From: an uncultured Clostridia bacterium
Lineage (GTDB): Bacteria; Bacillota; Clostridia; TANB77; CAG-508
Assembly: GCA_947629805.1 (NCBI GenBank)
Contig: CANRFE010000001.1
Span: 1-33,777, forward strand
DNA: 33,777 nt
Direction: 5' to 3'
Part shown: piece after piece, positions 1-8,853 of the stretch
How the letters are laid out: each line of letters starts with the position of its first letter
Numbering within the stretch: the stretch's first letter is position 1
Notes under the pieces: model-generated
The model's database searches: none
What the model was told of the DNA's origin: nothing
The model's input: the letters and a program-made list of their open reading frames with translations, nothing else
Made by a program: the position numbers and the translations under genes

Positions 1-1
1 T

Positions 2-78
2 AAAGTTATATTCCCGGGGCAGGGGCATTTCAGGCAGGCGGTTGAAAAGTTAAAAGAGGCGGATATGTTCTCTTTTAT
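2..78 (+). pseudogene. possible hisH fragment at the window edge (truncated at both ends)
   Basis: Read on the + strand from base 2, the first 26 or so codons give VIFPGQGHFRQAVEKLKEAD, then MFSF. This resembles the segment after strand 3 of HisH, the glutaminase subunit of imidazole glycerol phosphate synthase, whose family has a PG-G-F--AM--L pattern here. Codons are GC-rich (CCG GGG CAG GGG), unlike the AT-rich rest of the window. Beyond about base 78 the open frame is simply the antisense of the neighbouring kinase, so the HisH likeness stops there. It could be a truncated gene remnant, or a chimeric assembly edge. The match is short, so confidence is low. Confidence 0.35.
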
Positions 79-1695
79 TCAAGATTTGACCCTAAATAAA
101 GAATTTTTAGGAATATCTTCAATAGGAAGTGATTCAAAATATTTCAAAAATTCACATAAACGTTTTGCTTCTGCATACTCCTTTTTATCCTTTCCTATCT
201 TGCTAAATAAAGGAAGTGCATAATCTTTTAGGGCATTAATTTCATATACTAAGGAACTATTAAACATGACATCCGCTTCTTCTTGAAAAGGAAAAATATT
301 TTTTTCTTCCCCAGCTGCCACAGAATACCAAGAAGATAAAGTAGTTTGGGCATCATAACCTCGAAATTGACTGTCTCTTACTGTCCTTCTAATAATTCTT
401 GTATCGGTAGTAGAAATACGATTATAATAATCAATATTTAATACAGTTAAAGCACTAATATAAATTTTAAATTTCTGTTGCTTTGGAATGGCAGGTGTTA
501 ACTTATCATTTAAGCAATGAATTCCTTCCATTACTAGCACTTCATCTTCTTCTAATTTCATAGTTTTGCCTGTGTAGTATTTTTTGCCTTCCTTAAAATC
601 AAAAGTAGGCATTTGAATTTCTTCGCCGTTTAATAATTTTACCAAATGCTCATTTAATAATTTTAAGTCTACCGCCTCTAAATCTTCAAAATTATAATTG
701 CCAAATTCATCTTTTGGCGTTTGTTCTCTTTCTACAAAATAATTATCTACCGAAATAGTTTTTGGTCTTACCCCATTTAGGCGAAGTTGCAATCCTAATC
801 TTTTAGCAAAAGTGGTTTTTCCTGAAGAAGAAGGGCCTGCAATTAAAACTACTCTTTTTCTTCTGTCTTCCGTAATTTTATCTGCTATTTGGGAAATCTT
901 TTTTTCATGTAAAGCTTCGGAAAGTAAAATAATTTCTTTTCCTTCTCCCTTTCTTATTTTCTCATTTAATTGCTCCAAAGTTGCGATTCCTAAAATTTCA
1001 ATAATATCATCATATTCTTGTAAAGTTGCTAATAATTTTTTTCCCTCTTGATAAGGTTTTATCTCATTTGGATTTGTTTTACTTGGATAACGAATGAGAA
1101 ATCCATTTTGATATTTCATCATATCAAATAATCGAATATATCCTGTTGAAATAGGCATAATCCCATAAAAATAATTATAATAATTTTCACAAAAATAAAA
1201 AGAAACTTCTTGTTTTTCTCTATTTTCTAATTGCAATTTTCCTATTTCGGTATTTTCTCTTTTTATAAACTCTATTGCTTCTTCTTTCTTCATTTCTACT
1301 TTTTTTATAGGTAAATCTTGTGCAATAATATTTTGCATTTCTTGTCGAATGGCTTCTAGCATTTCTTCTGTAACAATACCATTCTCTATTTCACAAAACA
1401 TACTACTAGACAATTGATAATTTACCGTTAATAAAATTTCTGGATACAATTTATGAAATGCCATGGACATAATAAATAATAAGCCCCTTGTATAAGTACG
1501 AGCTCCATCTCTTGAAGTAGTATCTAATAGCTCTACTTCATCGTTTTCCTGTAGTACATAATTTAATGGTTTTACTTCATTATTTACTATACATGCAATG
1601 GTATTTTTATTTTCTTCTATTGGCTCTTTTAACAATTCTAAAACTGTTGTATTTTCTTCTGTCTCCACTTCTATCTTTTTATAAATAATTTTCAT
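79..1695 (-). CDS. TGS-domain / uridine kinase-like protein
   Basis: A 538-residue protein. Residues about 1-60 look like a TGS (ubiquitin-like) domain. Residues about 60-240 look like the threonyl-tRNA synthetase second additional domain. From about 280 there is a P-loop kinase of the uridine kinase/phosphoribulokinase family, with Walker A GPSSSGKTT at 287-295, then SVDNYF and a VMEGIHCLND segment typical of uridine kinases. This TGS-AAD-Udk architecture is known in Clostridia; the substrate is probably a nucleoside, but that is inference. It is monocistronic as seen here, with a perfect consensus promoter upstream and an AGGAAGGA ribosome site before the ATG. The 3' end meets a compositionally odd window edge. 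Confidence 0.85.
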   Translation of the reverse strand: MKIIYKKIEVETEENTTVLELLKEPIEENKNTIACIVNNEVKPLNYVLQENDEVELLDTTSRDGARTYTRGLLFIMSMAFHKLYPEILLTVNYQLSSSMFCEIENGIVTEEMLEAIRQEMQNIIAQDLPIKKVEMKKEEAIEFIKRENTEIGKLQLENREKQEVSFYFCENYYNYFYGIMPISTGYIRLFDMMKYQNGFLIRYPSKTNPNEIKPYQEGKKLLATLQEYDDIIEILGIATLEQLNEKIRKGEGKEIILLSEALHEKKISQIADKITEDRRKRVVLIAGPSSSGKTTFAKRLGLQLRLNGVRPKTISVDNYFVEREQTPKDEFGNYNFEDLEAVDLKLLNEHLVKLLNGEEIQMPTFDFKEGKKYYTGKTMKLEEDEVLVMEGIHCLNDKLTPAIPKQQKFKIYISALTVLNIDYYNRISTTDTRIIRRTVRDSQFRGYDAQTTLSSWYSVAAGEEKNIFPFQEEADVMFNSSLVYEINALKDYALPLFSKIGKDKKEYAEAKRLCEFLKYFESLPIEDIPKNSLFRVKS

Positions 1696-1726
1696 TTGTT
1701 TTCTTCCTTCCTATTTATTCTTTTTT

Positions 1727-1755
1727 ATTATATGCTATTTTTTATTCTATGTCAA
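1727..1755 (-). promoter_or_regulatory. consensus sigma-A promoter of the TGS/uridine kinase gene
   Basis: On the - strand, TTGACA (plus positions 1750-1755) is followed by a 17-nt spacer and TATAAT (1727-1732). Both hexamers match the housekeeping consensus perfectly. The site lies about 30 bases upstream of the kinase ATG. Confidence 0.8.
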
Positions 1756-1853
1756 AATTTATTTGTATAACATCAAAAGAAAACAAAAATTGCCAAAACC
1801 GTTGCATAAATTTTCCCTTTTTGGAAATTCTATAGAAAAAGGATGGATGATAA

Positions 1854-3545
1854 ATGAACGTAAAAAAATTCTTCACTCCTTTTGTTTGGCAACCAAAAAA
1901 AATTTATGATTTTTCCATTGCACAAACAGAGGAAACTACAACAGAACAACAAGAAGAAAATACAAATTCTTTAGCAAACAAAAGAATGGTACTTCCTAAG
2001 CTTTCTAGTAATTTAGAATATATCAAAGCAAGATTTAACACTCTTATTAATAGTGATATTATTCTTCGTGAATTTTCCATTCTTGCTCACAACAAACGTT
2101 ATTCTGCATTTCTTTTGTTTATTGACGGCATGGTAGATTCCAATTTAATTAACGATTTTATCTTAAAACCTTTAATGCTTAGAAACCCTGCCAATACGTT
2201 TGAAGAGGAAAAAAATAGAATTCTTTCAAAATCGGTAAAAAACCATGTTACCATAAGAAAAGTAAAAAAATTTGATTTAATAGAATATATTTCTAGCAAG
2301 CTACTTCCTCAAAATACTATTTCGGAGGAAAAAGAAATGGATGCTCTTATTTCTGGAGTAAATTCCGGCAATTGTGCTTTATTTATTGATACTTTGGAAG
2401 TTGCTTTTGACATTGAAGTAAAAGGTTTTAAGCAAAGAAGTATAGATACCCCTAATAACGAAATTATTATTAAAGGACCACAAGAAGCCTTTGTAGAAAA
2501 TATTCGAACCAATACTTCCTTGCTTCGTAGAATTATAAACAATGAACAATTAATTATGGAAAATATCGAAATTGGTAAAGTAACCAAAACCAAATGTGCT
2601 CTATGTTACATGGAAAATATTACAAATAGTGATTTAGTAGCAGAAGTGAAATATCGTTTAAATAATCTTGCTATTGATTCTTTATTCTCTTCTGGGCAAC
2701 TAGAACAGCTCATTATAGATGACAATCAAATTGGTGTACCAGAAATTTTATCCACAGAAAGGCCTGACAAAACGGCCAAACACTTATTACAAGGACGTGT
2801 TGTTGTATTAGTAAATGGTTCTCCTTATTCTTTAATTATGCCTGCTACTTTCATTGACTTCATGTCTTCTCCAGAAGATACCAATTTGAAAACTTATTTT
2901 GCTAATTTTCTAAGAACGCTTCGTTTTTTAGCTTCTCTTATTACTTTACTACTTCCTGGGTTTTACGTTGCAGTTACTAGTTTTCATCAAGAAATTTTAC
3001 CAACCGAATTGCTTTATTCCATTTTAAGTGCAAGAGAAACGGTTCCTTTTCCTGTTATTTTTGAAATTTTCATTATGGAGGTTTCTTTTGAACTTATTCG
3101 AGAAGCAGGTCTTAGAGTCCCTTCTCCCATTGGACCCACTATTGGTATTGTAGGTGCTTTAGTATTAGGACAAGCTGCCGTTAGTGCGAATATTGTAAGT
3201 CCTATTCTCATTATCATTATTGCCTTAACTGGTATTGCCTCCTTTGCTATTCCAGACTTTTCGTTTGGTTTTCATTTACGATTTTTCCGTTTTGGCTTTG
3301 TACTACTTGGTTATATTGCTGGCTTTTTAGGAATTTCCATTGGACTTTTTGTATATTTGTCCATTCTTTGTAATATCAAATCTTTTGGTGTTCCTTTTAT
3401 GGCTCCTTTTGCCCCTGCTACCAATAGTAAGGGAAATGGATATTTTCTTCCTCCTATTTGGAAGCAAGAATATAGAGCTACTTATGTAGCTCCTAAAAAG
3501 GAAAAGGCACAAGAGCCTATTAGTATGAAATGGAAATTCAAATAA
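1854..3545 (+). CDS. spore germination protein, GerA family (A subunit of a germinant receptor)
   Basis: A 563-residue protein of the GerA family (GerAA/GerBA/GerKA type). The soluble N-terminal half carries the conserved stretch DNQIGVPEILSTERPDKTAK-like, where these proteins usually have a -YP--- TERPD segment. The C-terminal half has several membrane helices and the family motifs REAGLRVPSPIG and IGIVGALVLGQAAV. The product sits in the inner spore membrane and, with the B and C subunits encoded just downstream, senses germinants. The ATG follows GGATGG. It is the first gene of a three-gene operon on the + strand; the next ORF starts 64 bases on. No convincing sigma-G promoter could be picked by eye. 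It has no in-frame CGG codon, unlike the next gene. Confidence 0.95.
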   Translation: MNVKKFFTPFVWQPKKIYDFSIAQTEETTTEQQEENTNSLANKRMVLPKLSSNLEYIKARFNTLINSDIILREFSILAHNKRYSAFLLFIDGMVDSNLINDFILKPLMLRNPANTFEEEKNRILSKSVKNHVTIRKVKKFDLIEYISSKLLPQNTISEEKEMDALISGVNSGNCALFIDTLEVAFDIEVKGFKQRSIDTPNNEIIIKGPQEAFVENIRTNTSLLRRIINNEQLIMENIEIGKVTKTKCALCYMENITNSDLVAEVKYRLNNLAIDSLFSSGQLEQLIIDDNQIGVPEILSTERPDKTAKHLLQGRVVVLVNGSPYSLIMPATFIDFMSSPEDTNLKTYFANFLRTLRFLASLITLLLPGFYVAVTSFHQEILPTELLYSILSARETVPFPVIFEIFIMEVSFELIREAGLRVPSPIGPTIGIVGALVLGQAAVSANIVSPILIIIIALTGIASFAIPDFSFGFHLRFFRFGFVLLGYIAGFLGISIGLFVYLSILCNIKSFGVPFMAPFAPATNSKGNGYFLPPIWKQEYRATYVAPKKEKAQEPISMKWKFK

Positions 3546-3609
3546 GAAGATATGGGTTTATGGGTATCCCTTATAAAAACCTAAATTTAGAAAGTTAAGG
3601 TTTGTTATT

Positions 3610-4708
3610 ATGAATCATTCAAGAATTGGTACATTAGAAGCAATTTGTCTTATTTTATCTGTTATTATCATTCGTACCGTATTATCCTTACCAAAAAGCA
3701 TTTTAGCACTTACAAACTCTGCTAGTATTTTAAACCTTCTTTATGTTGGTTTTATTGTACTTGTTTTAGTTTATTGGATCTATCGTCTTTTTCAAAAATT
3801 TCCTGGGATGGATATTATTGATGTAGCAGAAGTAGTAGGACGGAAATCTTTTTAAGAAAATAATAGGCTTAATCTTTATTTTTTATTTTATTGTAAGTTC
3901 TAGTATTTTTCTTAGAAACTTTTGCGAATGTCTAAGAATTGTATATTACCCCTCCACTAGCATTTTATTTTTTATTTTATTTTTTATTATCGCCCTTTGT
4001 GCTACGAATTACTTATCTTTTAATGCTAGTTTAAAAGCAAACTTAATAATTACTCCTATTGCCCTTGGTAGTATTGTCTTTTTATTTGTTGCCAATATCA
4101 GCCATTTTTCTCCTCAAAGAATTTTTCCCCTTCTTGGAAATGGCATAATGCAAACTTTTGTAATGGGACTTGGGAACATTTCTTCTTTTAGTGGAATTGT
4201 CTTTTTATATTTTCTTCCCCCTTTATTAAAAGAGCCACAAAAATTCAAAAAAATTGCTATTACTTCTGTTATTTTATCGGTCCTTTACTTAATCATAACC
4301 GTTTCTATTATTTTATTTATTTTCTCCTATTTTGTACAAACCGATGAAGTAATGCCTTTATACTCTGCTGCCACTTATATTGAATTCGGAAGCTTTTTCC
4401 AAAGGCTAGAATCCGTCTTTTTATTAATATGGATGTTAGTTCTTGCTTGTTACTTAAGTATTATTAGCAAATTTTCCATTCATATTTTTCGTAAAATAAC
4501 GAATATTAAAGACTTTAAGCCTACCATTTATCCTATTGGCCTTTGCATTTTAGCAGTCTCCCTTTTGCCAAAAAATTATGCAACGGCAAAATTTTATGAA
4601 ACTTCTATTTATCCTTACTTAATGATTGGAATTGTTTGCATTATGAGTTTTCTTATTTTGCTTTTTGCCTCTTTGAAAAGGAAAAGAAAAGTAGGTGATG
4701 TAAATTGA
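3610..4708 (+). CDS. spore germination permease, GerB family; reading frame shifts +1 at codon 78 (CGG)
   Basis: B subunit of the germinant receptor, related to amino-acid permeases. The zero frame gives 81 residues and stops at 3853-3855. The +1 frame continues without a stop to 4708, with FKKIIGLIF directly after the break and the family segment FPLLGNGIMQTFVMGLGN about 90 residues later. Joining the frames by skipping base 3841 gives 365 residues, the usual GerB-family length, with the junction reading AEVVG-GNLFKKIIG. The permease family usually has a G-G or G-K here, which favours the skip at the CGG over the nearby T5 run. The gene lies between A and C subunit genes, and its stop overlaps the C-subunit start (TTGA). 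Either it is expressed by +1 frameshifting, or it is a recent pseudogene or an error; see the matching cases in acs and ffh. Confidence 0.88.
3838..3844 (+). promoter_or_regulatory. candidate +1 frameshift site GGA-CGG-A in the gerB-type gene
   Basis: The zero-frame codon CGG (3841-3843) is followed four codons later by UAA. Skipping the C and reading GGA AAT CTT TTT AAG enters the long downstream frame. The context matches the sites in the acyl-CoA synthetase gene and ffh: a codon ending in A, then C, then GGN read as glycine. Confidence 0.6.
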
Positions 4709-5928
4709 ATAAATTGCTACGCAACATCTTTGTTTTCCTTGTAATTCTTGTTTTTATTGTGGCCTTTAGTCCTTCTTATACTTCTCTCAACATTGACAAC
4801 TTAGCCTATGTTGTAGCACTTGGCATTGATGTTGGAGAAAATGAAGATTTTAACATTAGCTTTCAATTTACAACAGGAAGTTCTAGTAGTGATTCTGGTT
4901 CTAGTGAAAAAAGTCCTCTTATTATCAATTCAGTAGAAGCCTCTTCCATTGATAGTGCGATTAATTTAATGAATAGCTATTTGGCCAAAAAAATAAATTT
5001 GTCTCATTGTCGCTTGCTTATTTTTTCCGAAGAAGTAGCAAGTAAGGGCATTGCAGATGCAGTTTATACCTTAGCAAATGATTCCCAAATAAGACATTCT
5101 GCAAATATCATTGTTAGTAAAAATACAGCAAAAGACTATATGGAAAATTCTACTCCTATTTTAGAAAATCTCATTACGAAATATTATGAAATTTTTCCCA
5201 ATACTAGTAAATACACAGGTTACATTTATAACGTTACTTTTGCCGACTTTCTAAACCAATATTTATGCAACACTTGCGAGCCTTTTGCCATTCTTGGTGG
5301 TGTAAACAAAAACACAACCACTTTGGACAATGCATCACAAAGTACGAACGTTGCTACCATGAAATCAACTAATACCCCTTTTTCTGGTGATAGAGGTGCA
5401 GAAAATTTAGGAATTGCTGTTTTCAAAGACGATAAATTGGTAGGAGAATTAACTGCTATTGAAACCTTATGCCTCTCTATTTTACGTGGAGACACAGATT
5501 CTTTTTTAATTAATGTACCAGATCCCACCGACCCAGAAAGACAATTAGATATAAAAATATTTAACGAAGGGCATAAGAAAATCAAAGTGGACATTCTGAA
5601 CGGTTTTCCCTATATTCGCTTTGAAGCCAAATTTACTGGTAGAGTTTACTCCATGAAAGAACATGCGCATTATTTAGACCAAAATATTCTAGATGCTATT
5701 TCGCAAGAAGCCAATCGTTATTTAGAAAATATTTTAACACAATATTTATATCGTACTTCCACAGAATTTCAATCTGACATTAGTGGTTTTGGCAAATACG
5801 CTTTGTCTCATTTCTTAACCGCCCAAGACTTTGAAGCATACGATTGGCAAAACAATTATGTAAATTCTACTTTTAAAGTAACAATTGACACGCAAATACA
5901 ATCTGGTTTCTTAATTAATGAAACATAA
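4705..5928 (+). CDS. spore germination protein, Ger(x)C family, without a visible lipobox
   Basis: A 407-residue C subunit of the germinant receptor. It starts at TTG (4705), overlapping the gerB-type stop, with AGGTGA placed just upstream. The segment NLAYVVALGIDVGENEDF matches the conserved N-terminal region of GerAC-type proteins, and the C-terminal region (about 225-400) fits the Ger(x)C domain. The family is normally a lipoprotein with an L-x-G-C lipobox before the ALGID segment. Here the hydrophobic N-terminus runs FLVILVFIVAFSPSYTSLN with no cysteine, so it is probably held by an uncleaved N-terminal helix. A palindromic repeat begins at the base after the stop codon. Confidence 0.9.
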   Translation: MNKLLRNIFVFLVILVFIVAFSPSYTSLNIDNLAYVVALGIDVGENEDFNISFQFTTGSSSSDSGSSEKSPLIINSVEASSIDSAINLMNSYLAKKINLSHCRLLIFSEEVASKGIADAVYTLANDSQIRHSANIIVSKNTAKDYMENSTPILENLITKYYEIFPNTSKYTGYIYNVTFADFLNQYLCNTCEPFAILGGVNKNTTTLDNASQSTNVATMKSTNTPFSGDRGAENLGIAVFKDDKLVGELTAIETLCLSILRGDTDSFLINVPDPTDPERQLDIKIFNEGHKKIKVDILNGFPYIRFEAKFTGRVYSMKEHAHYLDQNILDAISQEANRYLENILTQYLYRTSTEFQSDISGFGKYALSHFLTAQDFEAYDWQNNYVNSTFKVTIDTQIQSGFLINET

Positions 5929-5963
5929 AATGTCCCTTTAGGGACGTTTTCCAAAGGGACATT
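5929..5963 (+). repeat. palindromic repeat, copy A (GTCCC-N4-GGGAC family)
   Basis: A 35-bp sequence with 11-bp perfect inverted ends, AATGTCCCTTT and AAAGGGACATT. It contains an inner hairpin GTCCC-TTTA-GGGAC followed by GTTTTCC. It starts one base after the germination operon stop codon. The reverse complement of copy C (32210-32244) matches it at 33 of 35 positions. It may also act as a transcription terminator, but no long T-tract follows. Confidence 0.8.
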
Positions 5964-5992
5964 TGCTATTATAATAAATGGAGGTTTTATTT

Positions 5993-6172
5993 ATGCTTGC
6001 TTCGTTTTATCATATTTTATTTCTTTTTTTTACAATTTATGTATTAGTGTATTCTATTTCTTATGGTTTATATGAAATAAAACAAGAAAAAAACTCTTTT
6101 GGTGGAAGTCTTGTAATTGCCTTTACTATTTTTAGCGTCATTTTTAGTAATATTATGGTTTGGCAGAATTAA
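5993..6172 (+). CDS. small two-helix membrane protein, function unknown
   Basis: A 59-residue protein starting MLASFYHILF. The ATG at 5993 is chosen because GGAGG at 5980-5984 sits 8 bases upstream. An in-frame ATG at 5978 overlaps that ribosome site and is unlikely. Two hydrophobic segments (about 5-25 and 40-57) flank a short polar stretch (YEIKQEKNSFGG). It lies behind the germination operon and ends before a strong terminator, so it may be a late gene of that transcript. I do not recognise a family. Confidence 0.6.
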   Translation: MLASFYHILFLFFTIYVLVYSISYGLYEIKQEKNSFGGSLVIAFTIFSVIFSNIMVWQN

Positions 6173-6205
6173 TACACATTCTCATACAAGCTATTGCCAT
6201 TTTTT

Positions 6206-6240
6206 AAGTGGTTCCTAATTGGAACCACTTTTCTTTTTTT
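6206..6240 (+). terminator. rho-independent terminator after the small membrane protein
   Basis: A perfect 10-bp stem, AAGTGGTTCC / GGAACCACTT, with loop TAATT, is followed on the + strand by TTCTTTTTTT. On the - strand no T-tract follows the stem, so it serves the + strand transcript and sits against the convergent metK stop. Confidence 0.85.
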
Positions 6241-7372
6241 ATACCTGTTTTTTTCCTCCGTCCCCAAAAACAGTTATTTTTTCCCATGGCATTTCTTCTT
6301 TTCCAAAATGTCCATAGTTTGTTGTTTTTGTATAAATCGGCTTTTTTAAGTTTAAGTGTTGTATGATGGCATTTGGTGTGAAATCAAATTTTTCTTTTAC
6401 TATTTCTAAAATTTTTTCTTCTGCTATTGTATTGGTTCCAAAAGTATTAATCCAAATAGAAATTGGTTCTTTTTTTCCGATTGCATACGATAGTTGTATT
6501 TCAAATTTTTTAGCTAGCCCATTTGCTACTATGTTTTTGGCAACATAACGAAGCATATAGCTAGCAGAGCGATCTACTTTGCTAGCATCTTTTCCAGAAA
6601 AAGCTCCTCCTCCATGCCTTGCATACCCTCCATAAGTATCTACTATAATTTTTCTTCCTGTTAGTCCAGTATCACCTAAAGGTCCTCCTATTACAAATTT
6701 TCCTGTAGGATTGACATAAATTTTTGTATTTTTATCTATTTTTTCAAGTGGAACCACACGATAAATTACTTTTTCTATTATATCTTTTCGTAATTGTTCT
6801 ATTGCAATTTCTTCCCTATGTTGTGTAGATACCAAAATGGTGTCTACTCTTTTTGGTATATCTTCTTCATATTCTATGGTTACTTGTACTTTTCCATCTG
6901 GTCTTAGGTATGGAATTTCTTTTTCTTTTCTTACCGTTGTTAATTGCTTTGCTAATTTATGTGCTAAAGCAATTGCATACGGCATATAGTTTGGTGTTTC
7001 ATCACTAGCATAGCCAAACATAATCCCCTGGTCACCTGCCCCGCCTATATCTACTCCTCTAGCAATATCTGGACTTTGCTCCGTAATATTGACAAGAACA
7101 GAACAGGTTCTATAATCTATATCTGTATTTTCATTATCGAAACCAATTTCTTTTATTACGTTTCTTACTAGACTTTCGATAGCAACTTTTCCTTTAGAAG
7201 TTATTTGCCCTGCCACCATAATTGTATTTTTACAAGCAAACGTCTCTACTGCTACTCTAGAATTTTCATCTTGTTTTAAGTAGGCATCCAAAATACTATC
7301 AGAAATCAAATCACACAATTTATCTGGATGTCCCTCTGTTACACTCTCTGAGGTAAAATAATAATGTTTCAT
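6239..7372 (-). CDS. metK: S-adenosylmethionine synthetase
   Basis: A 377-residue enzyme making S-adenosylmethionine from methionine and ATP. The methionine-binding start SVTEGHPDKLCDLISDSILD, the ATP motif GAGDQGIMFGYA and the glycine-rich P-loop-like motif GGGAFSGKDASKVDRSA are all intact. It is slightly shorter than the common 390-400 residues but reads complete to its C-terminus. The ATG follows AAAGGAAAAAG. Only 66 bases separate it from the upstream gene, and no SAM riboswitch is present in that space. It is convergent with the small membrane protein gene. Confidence 0.97.
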   Translation of the reverse strand: MKHYYFTSESVTEGHPDKLCDLISDSILDAYLKQDENSRVAVETFACKNTIMVAGQITSKGKVAIESLVRNVIKEIGFDNENTDIDYRTCSVLVNITEQSPDIARGVDIGGAGDQGIMFGYASDETPNYMPYAIALAHKLAKQLTTVRKEKEIPYLRPDGKVQVTIEYEEDIPKRVDTILVSTQHREEIAIEQLRKDIIEKVIYRVVPLEKIDKNTKIYVNPTGKFVIGGPLGDTGLTGRKIIVDTYGGYARHGGGAFSGKDASKVDRSASYMLRYVAKNIVANGLAKKFEIQLSYAIGKKEPISIWINTFGTNTIAEEKILEIVKEKFDFTPNAIIQHLNLKKPIYTKTTNYGHFGKEEMPWEKITVFGDGGKKQV

Positions 7373-7438
7373 ATTTTCTTTTTCCTTTCTTATTTTCTCC
7401 TAGGCGTGCTCTAGAAAAGAAAAGATTTTATATTTTTT

Positions 7439-8083
7439 TTACACAACAAATAGTAGAAAACTCAAACTTAGTAATGGTACTGTAAGGTTATCGGTTCCTT
7501 TTATAGAAAATGCTTCTACTGCTGTTAGTAAGATGCTACCTAGCAATGCCTTTATATACCAAAAAGGACTATTACTCCAAATAAGATAAATAGCAATGGT
7601 TACCAAAGAAACAAGAAACATTGTAGTAGAACCAGCTAAAGATTTCTGCGTATCTGCTATTTTATATTTTGGACTATGAATTGCTTTTCCAAATACAGCA
7701 GCTAGTCCATCTCCATAAGCCATAAGCAAAATAGGAACTAAGCCTAAAATTGGTTGTTGTAAAATACCAAATGTTACAATCGTAATAAGGAGTAAAGAAA
7801 GTGCATAATAGACTGTTCCCAAGCCTTCGTTTTCCTTTCTCTCCATTACTTTAATTAAATCTTTTTTATAAGACACATAATTAATCACAACAAAAGTGGC
7901 TGGTACAAACATAGCAAACCATACATTGTCAAAAAAATACATCGCAAGGAACCACCAATTTCCTAAAGCAATATGAATAAATTTTCTGCTTGCTTCTTTG
8001 CCTTTTTTTTCAAACAATTTTGCTATTACAATAACCACTACAATTGCTAAATAAGATATTCCAATTCCCAACCAATTCTTCAT
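7439..8083 (-). CDS. polyprenol/dolichol-kinase-like integral membrane protein (CTP-dependent kinase / CdsA-like superfamily)
   Basis: A 214-residue protein with about six hydrophobic segments. RKFIHIALGNWW near residue 33, MAYGDGLAAVFGK in the middle, KSLAGSTTMF and the C-terminal EAFSIKGTDNLTVPL are the hallmarks of the dolichol kinase/phytol kinase (SEC59/VTE5) family, which phosphorylates isoprenoid alcohols with CTP. The bacterial substrate is not known from sequence. It sits 48 bases after the hemolysin III gene and 66 before metK, in one orientation, so co-transcription is likely. Confidence 0.7.
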   Translation of the reverse strand: MKNWLGIGISYLAIVVVIVIAKLFEKKGKEASRKFIHIALGNWWFLAMYFFDNVWFAMFVPATFVVINYVSYKKDLIKVMERKENEGLGTVYYALSLLLITIVTFGILQQPILGLVPILLMAYGDGLAAVFGKAIHSPKYKIADTQKSLAGSTTMFLVSLVTIAIYLIWSNSPFWYIKALLGSILLTAVEAFSIKGTDNLTVPLLSLSFLLFVV

Positions 8084-8131
8084 TTTTTATTTCCTTTCTT
8101 TCTACTTCTTTTTTTACAATTTTTTTGCTAA

Positions 8132-8794
8132 CTAAATATATAATAAATAGTGAAAAATAAACCAAAATTGGCAAAAGCTACCCAACATAACAAAAATATG
8201 AAAAATTTCATGAAACCCAAAATGTTTTGTTGTAAAAGGAGCTTTTTTCAAGCCATAAATAATTCCTCCTATGGTATAGAAAATACCTCCTGCTAAAAGC
8301 CATAAAAGAGAGGAAAGTGCATTTAACTTTTGAAAAGTAGTAAAAAGTGGGTATAACATTACAATTACTAACCATCCCATTGCAATATAAAGAGAAGTAG
8401 TAAGCCATCTTGGTGCTTTAATCCAAACTGCTGTTAATACAGTTCCTAAAACTGCCAACCCCCATACTACACCAAAAATACTCCACCCCCATGCTCCTCT
8501 TAAAGGTCCCAAGCAAATTGGCGTATACGTTGCAGCAATAACCAAATAAATCATAATATGATCAAATTTTTTCAATACCCTTGTTCCATTTTTTCCTAAG
8601 TTTAATAAATGGTATAAGGAACTAAAGAAATATAATAACACTAAGGCTGCTCCAAAAATCGTAAAAGTAACAATATCCCATGCTCCTTCTCCATACCTTG
8701 CTGCTTGCACAATTAATAGCACAAGCCCTGCTATAGCAAGTACCATACCCAACAAATGTGATAAGCCACTAACTGGATCTTTCATTTTTTTCAT
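8132..8794 (-). CDS. hemolysin III / PAQR family membrane protein
   Basis: A 220-residue, seven-helix protein of the hemolysin III (YqfA, PAQR-related) family. The family's metal-site-like elements are visible: SSLYH near residue 58, KKFDHIMIY near 80, and HEIFH close to the C-terminus. Despite the family name, a haemolytic role is not established, and membrane-lipid or ceramidase-like functions are proposed for relatives. The ATG follows AAGGGAAG. A promoter candidate lies between it and the acyl-CoA synthetase stop. Confidence 0.88.
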   Translation of the reverse strand: MKKMKDPVSGLSHLLGMVLAIAGLVLLIVQAARYGEGAWDIVTFTIFGAALVLLYFFSSLYHLLNLGKNGTRVLKKFDHIMIYLVIAATYTPICLGPLRGAWGWSIFGVVWGLAVLGTVLTAVWIKAPRWLTTSLYIAMGWLVIVMLYPLFTTFQKLNALSSLLWLLAGGIFYTIGGIIYGLKKAPFTTKHFGFHEIFHIFVMLGSFCQFWFIFHYLLYI

Positions 8795-8823
8795 ATTTTT
8801 TCTTCCCTTCTTTGTATTGTCTT

Positions 8824-8853
8824 ATTTTACCATAGTCTTCCCTATTTTTTCAA
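8824..8853 (-). promoter_or_regulatory. candidate promoter of the hemolysin III-polyprenol kinase-metK genes
   Basis: On the - strand, TTGAAA (plus 8848-8853) is followed by an 18-nt spacer and TAAAAT (8824-8829). TGG just before the -10 gives an extended -10 form. It overlaps the last codons of the acyl-CoA synthetase gene. Confidence 0.5.

Noticed and set aside
1764..1840. sigma-G promoter before the germination operon
   Set aside because: TGCATAA and CTATAGA are present, but about 20 bases separate them, longer than the usual spacing, so no call was made.
3849..3853. T5 run as the cause of the gerB-type frame break
   Set aside because: Dropping one T also joins the frames, but gives G-R-K-S-F rather than the family-like G-G-N-L-F. 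The ffh case, which cannot be a homopolymer slip, points to the CGG just upstream.
7373..7438. SAM riboswitch before metK
   Set aside because: The 66-base gap is too short and shows no S-box or SAM-II-like pattern.
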